From contig CAYVXT010000057.1 in the NCBI GenBank assembly GCA_964455485.1, forward strand, positions 1 through 9,445: a stretch of 9,445 nt of DNA, given 5' to 3'. Under the pieces are notes generated by a model that did not search any database, had not been told where the DNA came from, and saw only the letters and a program-made list of their open reading frames with translations. Below, in pieces: positions 4,545 through 9,445 of this stretch (position 1 is the stretch's first letter; each line of letters starts with the position of its first letter). A program made the position numbers and the translations under genes. The stretch comes from CAYVXT01 sp964455485 (GTDB lineage: Bacteria; Patescibacteriota; Minisyncoccia; Phycocordibacterales; WO2-35-19).

Positions 4545-6194
4545 TTACTTCCCTTTTTTGCTTATACAAGCTTCAACAAATGATGAGAAAAGTGGATGAG
4601 GATGGAGTGGACGCGCCTTAAATTCAGGGTGAAATTGGGACCCAACGAAAAACGGGTGTACACTTTTTGGCAACTCCGCAATCTCCATCAACTTTCCATC
4701 TGGCGAAGTGCCTGAAAATACCATTCCCGCTTTTTCAATTTCGTTTACAAACACCGGATTCACTTCGTATCGGTGGCGATGTCGTTCAGAAATATTTTCT
4801 AATTTATACGCATTGTATGCCAGAGTTCCCTTTTTAATTTTTGCTGGGTAGGCTCCAAGTCGCATTGATGCTCCATATTTTTCTTCTTCTAAAAGTTTCT
4901 TCTGTTCGGGCATGATATCTATAACCACGTGCTCGCTATTTGGATTTATTTCGGCAGTATGAGCATCCTTCCAACCCACCACATTTCTAGTATACTCAAT
5001 AACAGCAAGCTGCATACCGTAACACAGTCCCAAATACGGTATTTTATTTTTCCTAATATATTCTATAGCCAAAATAATACCCTCAATACCTGTTTCCCCA
5101 AATCCTCCAGGCACAATCACTCCATCATATTTTTTGAGTTCATTCACTTTTTTTGGGTCAACTTCGTACTCTTTTGAATTTATCCATGTCAGGTTTGTCT
5201 TTGCATCTTTCCAATATGATGAAAACTTGACGGCCTCAATTACAGAAACATAAGCGTCTGACAAAACAAAGTCACCTGTGTCAAAATATTTCCCTACCAC
5301 TGCAATATTCAATTCTGTTTTGGCTTTTTTTGATTTATCTACGAATTTTTTCCATTCGTGTAAAGCACCATTTTTAGATTTAGTCCTCATATGAAGCGTT
5401 TTTAAAATGGCGCTGCTAATTTTATCCTTTTCGAAGTTTAAAGGCACATCATAAATGCTTTTTATATCTGGTGCAGAAATAACATTATCTGGACTGACTG
5501 AACAAGAAAAAGCGATTTTTTCTTTACGTTTGTGATCAAGTGGCTGTGGACCACGTGCAATGATCATATCTGGCTGCACACCATATGAGTTTAACTGACG
5601 CACAGCATTTTGAGTTGGTCTTGTTTTCATTTCGCCCAATGAACCAGGAACCGGAAGATAGGAAACCATAATAAACATGACATCGTTTGGATATTTCACC
5701 TTCAAAATCCTAGCCGCCTCTATAAACATCACATTTTGATAGTCGCCTATAGTACCCCCGATTTCAATAAGAGAAATATCAGATTGGTGTGTTTCTGCAG
5801 CCTTCTTCCAGCGACGAATAATTTCTTCAGTTATAAATGGGAGTGGGTCAACACATTTACCTTTATAGCCCATTCTTCTTTCCTTTTGGATTATGTGATA
5901 GTAAATGGTGCCAGAAGTCATATAATCATCAGATTTAAGATCGAGCTCTAAAAATCTTTCGTAGTTTCCCATATCTTGGTCAGTCTCAAGGCCCGAATCA
6001 AGTACAAACACTTCACCATGCTCTGTTGGATTCATGGTGCCAGCATCCACATTTAAATAAGGGTCAACCTTTATAGGGTTGACCGAGAAACCTTTACTTT
6101 GGAGAATTTTACCTATCGATGATGACGCTACACCCTTACCGACTCCAGACATCACACCTCCTATAACAAAAATATATTTATGATTTTTCTTCAT
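4545..6194 (-). CDS. pyrG: CTP synthase (glutamine-hydrolysing)
   Basis: CTP synthase converts UTP, ATP and glutamine to CTP, the last step of de novo pyrimidine nucleotide synthesis, in the cytoplasm. I chose the ATG at 6194 (549 residues), which begins MKKNHKYIFVIGGVMSG as in the family; the 13 codons upstream start with TTG and are not family-like. The synthetase domain has the P-loop GGVMSGVGKG (12-21, Lys20), DPYLNVDAGTMNPTEHGEVF, IGGTIGD, and GEMKTRPTQNAVRQL. The C-terminal class I glutamine amidotransferase has the nucleophile Cys391 in GLCYGMQ and His522/Glu524 in FHPEF. Several motif positions differ from textbook enzymes (GVGKG instead of SLGKG, CYGMQ instead of CLGMQ), but all catalytic residues I can identify are kept. 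It follows ftsX after 86 bp and has its own promoter with a palindrome in the spacer. GGG abuts the ATG, with no spaced Shine-Dalgarno. Confidence 0.96.
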   Translation of the reverse strand: MKKNHKYIFVIGGVMSGVGKGVASSSIGKILQSKGFSVNPIKVDPYLNVDAGTMNPTEHGEVFVLDSGLETDQDMGNYERFLELDLKSDDYMTSGTIYYHIIQKERRMGYKGKCVDPLPFITEEIIRRWKKAAETHQSDISLIEIGGTIGDYQNVMFIEAARILKVKYPNDVMFIMVSYLPVPGSLGEMKTRPTQNAVRQLNSYGVQPDMIIARGPQPLDHKRKEKIAFSCSVSPDNVISAPDIKSIYDVPLNFEKDKISSAILKTLHMRTKSKNGALHEWKKFVDKSKKAKTELNIAVVGKYFDTGDFVLSDAYVSVIEAVKFSSYWKDAKTNLTWINSKEYEVDPKKVNELKKYDGVIVPGGFGETGIEGIILAIEYIRKNKIPYLGLCYGMQLAVIEYTRNVVGWKDAHTAEINPNSEHVVIDIMPEQKKLLEEEKYGASMRLGAYPAKIKKGTLAYNAYKLENISERHRHRYEVNPVFVNEIEKAGMVFSGTSPDGKLMEIAELPKSVHPFFVGSQFHPEFKARPLHPHPLFSSFVEACISKKGK

Positions 6195-6236
6195 CCCAAA
6201 AAAAATAATATCGCTGGTAATTGTTTCAACCAATCC

Positions 6237-6265
6237 AATATAGTTTATGAAAGAAACTATGTAAA
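6237..6265 (-). promoter_or_regulatory. pyrG promoter with palindrome in the spacer
   Basis: On the minus strand TTTACA (6265-6260, five of six consensus positions) is followed by a 17-nt spacer and TATATT (6242-6237). The predicted start is near 6230, giving a leader of about 36 nt. A perfect 7-bp inverted repeat (ATAGTTT 6240-6246 with AAACTAT 6254-6260, 7-bp centre) fills the spacer, a classical operator position. A second possible promoter (TTGGTT 6233-6228, TATTAT 6210-6205) lies closer to the ATG. Confidence 0.55.
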
Positions 6266-6280
6266 ACTAAAAACCGTGGA

Positions 6281-7219
6281 TTACAGCTTTAAATATTTCC
6301 TAACTGCCAAATAGCTTGAGAGCGCACCGATTCCAACACCTGCTCCAACAACAATCAAGAATATTTGGAAGAAGTTGTCAAGGAAATATTGATACACATT
6401 GAGCCCTATAAAGAAGTTTTGTGTAGTGCCTCCGATAAAATACAAAACCGGGAAAAATAGCAGAACGGTAATAATAGCCGATATAAGACCCACTATTACA
6501 CCAGTCACTACAAAGGGCCCTCTTACATAGTTTTTTGAAGCTCCCACAAGCTGCATAACTGATATTTCCTCTCTGGAGATATAAATAGCAAGCCGAATTG
6601 TATTGAAGGTGATAACTATAGAAACCACGATAAATGCAATGGATAAGCCGGTGCCAAGCTGTTCTACAGAATTTATAACTTTAGAAAGTCTATCTATGAC
6701 TATTTTATTTTCAAAATAATTTATTTTAGCTATGATACTCTCCCCTTGACTAGAAAGGATATTTTCCTCATTTAGAAAATTTGCAATCCCTTCATACTGA
6801 GAAGGCTCTTTAGCTTTTATATTCAAGGAGGCACCGAGGGGATTTTCACCAAGCTCTTCTAGTGCCTGAAGTGTAGTTTGATCATTCTCATGACGCAGCC
6901 TAAAAGCCTCCAAAGCAGCCTCTCGACTTATATATTCAACTCGGGAAACTTCAGGGAGTGTCTCAATGCGCTTTTGCAGTGCCAAAATATCCTCTTCTTC
7001 CGCAGAAGTTACAAAATACACGTTTACATCAACTTTGTTTCTGAGTTCCTGCATTGTCACATTGAGAACCGCCCCAATAAACATAACGGAACCTATCACC
7101 GACAAAGTGACTACCATTACCAATATTGATGCTAAAGAAACATAACCGCTCCTCCAAAAATTGAAAAAACCGCTTTTAATTACCCTCTTTAACTTCATTT
7201 TAAAACTTGTGGATTCCAT
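6281..7219 (-). CDS. ftsX: Cell division ABC transporter permease FtsX
   Basis: FtsX forms the membrane part of the FtsEX complex, which uses ATP hydrolysis by FtsE to activate peptidoglycan hydrolases at the division site. The 312 residues show a cytoplasmic start with NFWRSGYVSLASI leading into TM1 (about 27-53). A large extracytoplasmic domain follows (54-187; starting VDVNVYFV and containing PEVSRVEYISREAA). TM2 is at about 188-213, and the conserved EISVMQLVGAS (218-228) couples to FtsE. TM3 is at about 234-262 and TM4 at 284-306. Length and topology are normal for the family. The gene follows ftsE after 35 nt, which include a small hairpin (attatt 7233-7238 with aataat 7242-7247). AAGG abuts the ATG with no spacing. 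Met8 (MKLKRVIKSG) is an alternative start. A hydrolase partner gene is not in the window. Confidence 0.95.
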   Translation of the reverse strand: MESTSFKMKLKRVIKSGFFNFWRSGYVSLASILVMVVTLSVIGSVMFIGAVLNVTMQELRNKVDVNVYFVTSAEEEDILALQKRIETLPEVSRVEYISREAALEAFRLRHENDQTTLQALEELGENPLGASLNIKAKEPSQYEGIANFLNEENILSSQGESIIAKINYFENKIVIDRLSKVINSVEQLGTGLSIAFIVVSIVITFNTIRLAIYISREEISVMQLVGASKNYVRGPFVVTGVIVGLISAIITVLLFFPVLYFIGGTTQNFFIGLNVYQYFLDNFFQIFLIVVGAGVGIGALSSYLAVRKYLKL

Positions 7220-7254
7220 CCTTAGAAATTAGATTATTTAGAATAATTTGAAAT

Positions 7255-7935
7255 TTACAAAATATATCCTCCCATTGGGTCATCTCGCACCACTTTACCG
7301 TCTTGCATTGTAATCACTCGCCTACCAATTGAATCGATCACTCCCTTATTATGAGTAGTGAGTATAACCGTAGTACCTAAGTCATTAATTTTTTTAAGTA
7401 TTTGGACTATGTCATAGGTATTTACGGGGTCCAAATTTCCAGTAGGCTCATCCGCAATCACTATGTCAGGCTGATTAACTATTGCTCTAGCGATGGCCAC
7501 TCTTTGTTTTTCACCACCAGAAAGCTCATGTGGAAAATTCCAAATTTTGCTTCCCAAATCAACCAGCTCCAAAACATGTGGGACGTCTGATTCTATTTCA
7601 ACGTCAGGTCGGCCTGCCGCCTCCATTGCAAAAGCAATATTTTCATACACATTTTTCTGAGGTAAAAGTCTAAAGTCTTGAAATACTGCGCCAATCTTCC
7701 TTCTAACAAAATTTATATCATCACCGCGCAAACTATGTATATCTGTATCATGAAGAAGCACCTTTCCTTCGGTTGGCTTATCCTCGGCGAGTAACATTTT
7801 TATAAGAGTAGTCTTGCCTGCACCCGAAGGGCCGACTATAGAGACAAATTCATCTGGATTTATGGTAAAAGATACTTTGTCTAAAGCGACATAATCGCCA
7901 TTGTATTTTTTTGATACATTATCAAAAACAATCAC
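7255..7935 (-). CDS. ftsE: Cell division ATP-binding protein FtsE
   Basis: FtsE is the cytoplasmic ABC ATPase that powers FtsX. All ABC motifs are intact in the 226 residues: Walker A GPSGAGKT (35-42), the FtsE-typical Q-loop FQDFRLLPQ (85-93), signature LSGGEKQR (138-145), Walker B VIADEP (159-164, catalytic Glu163), D-loop NLDP, and H-loop His195 in TTHN. The start is GTG at 7935, giving the standard M-I-x-F-x-x-V-S-K-x-Y beginning. TATAAT ends exactly 6 nt before this GTG, so transcription is predicted to begin on the start codon itself. The gene order prfB-ftsE-ftsX is the common bacterial one, and ftsX follows after 35 nt. The 70-bp gap from prfB together with the -10 box suggests ftsEX can be expressed on its own. 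Confidence 0.97.
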   Translation of the reverse strand: MIVFDNVSKKYNGDYVALDKVSFTINPDEFVSIVGPSGAGKTTLIKMLLAEDKPTEGKVLLHDTDIHSLRGDDINFVRRKIGAVFQDFRLLPQKNVYENIAFAMEAAGRPDVEIESDVPHVLELVDLGSKIWNFPHELSGGEKQRVAIARAIVNQPDIVIADEPTGNLDPVNTYDIVQILKKINDLGTTVILTTHNKGVIDSIGRRVITMQDGKVVRDDPMGGYIL

Positions 7936-7941
7936 ATCCCC

Positions 7942-7947
7942 ATTATA
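7942..7947 (-). promoter_or_regulatory. -10 box directly upstream of the ftsE GTG start
   Basis: A perfect TATAAT on the minus strand is followed by GGGGAT and then GTG, placing the predicted +1 on the first base of the start codon. The -35 (TTTGTA, 7969-7964, 16-nt spacer) is weak. It predicts a leaderless ftsEX mRNA. Confidence 0.5.
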
Positions 7948-8005
7948 CTACAATTTCATTTTTTACAAACTCTTTTCAGCACATTCGCTCTGGTGAGCTC
8001 AGTAC

Positions 8006-8890
8006 CTACACTCTTGCTTCGGCTTCTATAAACTCATCAATTTTGCCATCTTCGAGTACTGCTTCAACATTACTCGTTTCAACATTGGTACGATGGTCTT
8101 TAACCATCTTGTATGGGTGGAGGACGTAGGAACGAATTTGGTTGCCCCAGGCAACTTCAGTGGTTTTAGAAATATACATACCTTCCTCTTTTGAAACTCT
8201 TTCTTCTTCCAACGCTTTAAAAATTTTGCCGCGTAATATTGATAAGGCTTTTTCTTTATTAGCCTCCTGAGTACGCTCACCATCAGATGCGGCAGAAATA
8301 TTGGTAGGTGTGTGTACTATACGAACCGCCGTCTCTCGTTTGTTTACATTTTGTCCACCTGGTCCCGACGAGCGAGAAAATTCAATTTTAAGATCTTTCT
8401 CATCAAGATCAATATCCTTTTCATTCTGTTTCTCAAACTTTGGTATTACTTCAACCATACTAAAACTAGTATGTCGTTTTGCATTTGCATTAAATGGAGA
8501 TACTCGAACCAATCTATGCACCCCAGACTCTCGCTTAAGAGTCCCGTAACTCCCCTTACCTCCAATATCTATTGTGATATTTCTATAACCTCCATGATCA
8601 TTTTCGTTTTGATGTAAAATAGAATAACTCCAACCCTTCCTTTCAAAATATTTGAAATACATTTTCAAAAGCATTGCTGAAAAATCTTCTGCGTCATCTC
8701 CTCCGGCACCAGAAAAAATAGTCATGACCGCATCACCTCTATCATATTGACCTACACCTTCAAGCTCATCTTTAAGTCGCTGAACTTCTTTAATTATTGC
8801 TTGTGCCCTGTCCACATCACTCCAAAAATCAGGCTGCATCATCTGCGCCTCAAGCTCAGCTATCTTTTTTTCAATTTCATCTTTATTCAT
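8006..8890 (-). CDS. prfB: Peptide chain release factor 2, shortened domain I
   Basis: RF2 recognises UGA and UAA in the ribosomal A site and triggers hydrolysis of peptidyl-tRNA. The 294 residues carry the RF2 discriminator tripeptide SPF (131-133, in VHRLVRVSPF) and the catalytic GGQ (178-180, in RSSGPGGQNVNKRE). GAGGDDAEDFSAML (61-74) corresponds to the family GAGGTEAQDW motif. The C-terminal half (WGNQIRSYVLHPY, DHRTNVET, DEFIEA) is typical. Compared with the roughly 365-residue E. coli enzyme, it lacks the first 20 or so residues. It also lacks about 50 residues of the domain I helical bundle, between KEVQRL (34-39) and QYDRGDA (48-54). There is no CTTTGA autoregulatory frameshift site. 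It starts at ATG 8890, overlapping the upstream ORF by 8 nt, and ends in TAG. Confidence 0.96.
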   Translation of the reverse strand: MNKDEIEKKIAELEAQMMQPDFWSDVDRAQAIIKEVQRLKDELEGVGQYDRGDAVMTIFSGAGGDDAEDFSAMLLKMYFKYFERKGWSYSILHQNENDHGGYRNITIDIGGKGSYGTLKRESGVHRLVRVSPFNANAKRHTSFSMVEVIPKFEKQNEKDIDLDEKDLKIEFSRSSGPGGQNVNKRETAVRIVHTPTNISAASDGERTQEANKEKALSILRGKIFKALEEERVSKEEGMYISKTTEVAWGNQIRSYVLHPYKMVKDHRTNVETSNVEAVLEDGKIDEFIEAEARV

Positions 8891-9209
8891 AGCAACTATC
8901 TATCATTGGGCCTATTTGGTGGACCAACTCATCCAACCTTTCTTGTTTAGCCTGGTCCAGGGCGCTATCCAAAATATCAAATGCAAACTCATATCTTTTT
9001 GTGATTATGTACAGCTCTGCATATCTCATCTGGAATATTACTCTGTCTTCAATAGCGCCACCCCTTTTATCTGTCTTTTCATACTGTTCATCATGCCATT
9101 TTTGAATAATATTTTTTAGGTTTTCCGACAATCCTTCGGCAGCAAAAATATCCGCCACCCTAGACTTTAATGATTCAAATGATTCTCCTGTACTTCTTAT
9201 ATTTTCCAT
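8883..9209 (-). CDS. Hypothetical small helical protein between tRNA-Thr and prfB
   Basis: I do not recognise this 108-residue protein. It is predicted to be mainly alpha-helical. Helices appear around 10-24 (SFESLKSRVADIFAA), 29-44, 52-70 (AIEDRVIFQMRYAELYIIT), 72-90 (RYEFAFDILDSALDQAKQE) and 91-104. The pattern resembles a short helical-repeat (TPR-like) protein, but no clear TPR consensus is present. There is no signal peptide. The frame is open further upstream, but those codons lie inside the tRNA-Thr gene. The ATG at 9209, 11 nt after the tRNA, is therefore the sensible start. It overlaps prfB by 8 nt (prfB is in the +1 frame), so its translation is probably coupled to RF2. No Shine-Dalgarno sequence is seen. 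Confidence 0.68.
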   Translation of the reverse strand: MENIRSTGESFESLKSRVADIFAAEGLSENLKNIIQKWHDEQYEKTDKRGGAIEDRVIFQMRYAELYIITKRYEFAFDILDSALDQAKQERLDELVHQIGPMIDSCYE

Positions 9210-9220
9210 TTTAATTCTTG

Positions 9221-9293
9221 AGCCGACTGTCGGATTTGAACCGACGACCTGCGGTTTACGATACCGCTGCTCTACCATCTGAGCTAAGTCGGC
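9221..9293 (-). tRNA. tRNA-Thr(CGT)
   Basis: The minus strand folds as a 73-nt cloverleaf. The acceptor is GCCGACT/AGTCGGC and the D-arm is GCTC-AGATGGTA-GAGC. The anticodon stem GCGGT/ACCGC surrounds ATCGTAA, giving anticodon CGT for the ACG codon. The variable loop is AGGTC and the T-arm is GTCGG-TTCAAAT-CCGAC. The base after the acceptor is T, and CCA is not encoded (CAAG follows). It lies 11 nt upstream of the small ORF that overlaps prfB and is probably part of the same primary transcript. Confidence 0.96.
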
Positions 9294-9312
9294 AAAAATC
9301 TCTTGAGCCTCT

Positions 9313-9341
9313 ATTGTACTCCGCTAGAACCTATTTTTCCA
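9313..9341 (-). promoter_or_regulatory. Candidate promoter of tRNA-Thr and the downstream prfB unit
   Basis: TGGAAA (9341-9336, four of six -35 positions) is followed by a 17-nt spacer and TACAAT (9318-9313) on the minus strand. The predicted start near 9306 would leave a short 5' leader before the tRNA at 9293. Confidence 0.45.
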
Positions 9342-9445
9342 CTGAATGATTCGCACGCTCCGCGCGCGTGGTGGTTTTGTATTTCATCTTACGCTCGACG
9401 CAAAGTGCTAACTCCGACAGAAGAATTCCGCTCGGCTCGCTGTGC
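9331..9445 (-). CDS. Possible 3' end of a gene cut by the window edge
   Basis: One minus-strand frame stays open from the window edge for 37 codons to a TAG at 9333-9331. The visible C-terminus ends KYKTTTRAERANHSVEK and is basic. I do not recognise it as a domain. The stretch is GC-richer than the neighbouring genes and contains a short palindrome (cacgc 9354-9358 with gcgtg 9366-9370). It could equally be a non-coding palindromic repeat beside the tRNA gene, or a repeat that extends the 3' end of a coding gene. The tRNA-Thr -35 box lies immediately after or over its stop codon. With only 37 codons the evidence is weak. Confidence 0.33.
   Translation of the reverse strand, partial: HSEPSGILLSELALCVERKMKYKTTTRAERANHSVEK

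Noticed and set aside
6195..6210. GGG at the possible pyrG transcript start as a CTP-sensing reiterative-transcription signal like that of Bacillus pyrG
   Set aside because: The base after GGG is A of the ATG, not C, and there is no leader terminator. The more upstream promoter also gives a different start site.
6195..6233. 13-codon N-terminal extension of CTP synthase from a TTG
   Set aside because: Family members start just before K-Y-I-F-V-x-G-G, matching the ATG at 6194. The extension overlaps the predicted promoter and leader region.
8301..8617. Overlapping plus-strand open frames opposite prfB
   Set aside because: They are antisense shadows of a well-conserved gene, with no recognisable domain.
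8883..8891. Programmed +1 frameshift joining the small ORF to prfB
   Set aside because: prfB is in the +1 frame, but there is no CTTTGA-type slippery stop or upstream SD-like stimulator. The ATG start gives a sensible RF2, and a simple overlap explains the arrangement.
9207..9278. Upstream extension of the small ORF to an ATG at 9278
   Set aside because: The extra 23 codons lie inside the tRNA-Thr cloverleaf, so the ATG at 9209 is the credible start.

Overview
The window looks like a piece of a small, AT-rich bacterial genome, most probably a Candidate Phyla Radiation (Patescibacteria) member of the Parcubacteria type. This is an inference from the whole picture: compact genes, 4-8 nt overlaps, no well-placed Shine-Dalgarno sequence before any of the ten complete genes, a shortened release factor 2, tRNA genes without encoded CCA, and GC-richer palindromic repeats beside tRNA genes. 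No database search was possible. TAA, TAG and TGA all end genes here and RF2 is present, so UGA appears to be a normal stop codon, unlike in the Gracilibacteria/SR1 lineages that recode it.

Layout from left to right. 10-1046 (minus): a two-gene unit, a class I SAM methyltransferase followed by a small ASCH/DUF3850-like protein, joined by an ATGA overlap. 1047-2993: an accessory segment. It holds an unrecognised 329-residue protein with features of a protein-kinase-like fold, between two nearly identical palindromic repeats (1122-1242 and 2361-2539). The right repeat abuts the 3' end of a tRNA-Gln(CTG) gene (2537-2607, minus) and shares a 15-bp direct repeat with it. Upstream of the tRNA is a broken copy of its 5' end, split in the D-loop by a 67-bp palindromic insert. 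Further right is a strong plus-strand promoter followed about 75-90 nt later by a terminator hairpin, whose loop is complementary to an upstream stretch of the same transcript.

2994-4531 (plus): a YflT/GSP17M-like glycine-rich protein and an AI-2E family (PerM-like) membrane protein, 5 nt apart. 4545-9209 (minus): housekeeping genes. In transcription order these are a small helical protein, prfB (RF2), ftsE, ftsX and pyrG (CTP synthase). The prfB-ftsE-ftsX order is conserved in many bacteria. tRNA-Thr(CGT) at 9221-9293 heads this block and was probably transcribed with the first ORF, which starts 11 nt after the tRNA. At the right edge, 9331-9445 stays open in one minus-strand frame and may be the 3' end of a gene cut by the window.

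Functionally, the right half combines translation termination, division-linked cell-wall control (FtsEX) and pyrimidine nucleotide synthesis. The left half is accessory: methylation, a putative RNA-binding protein, a kinase-like protein and tRNA-associated repeats that could be remnants of integration events. The most unusual parts are the tRNA-Gln mosaic, the leader RNA at about 2820-2910, the compact RF2, and -10 boxes that lie directly against start codons.
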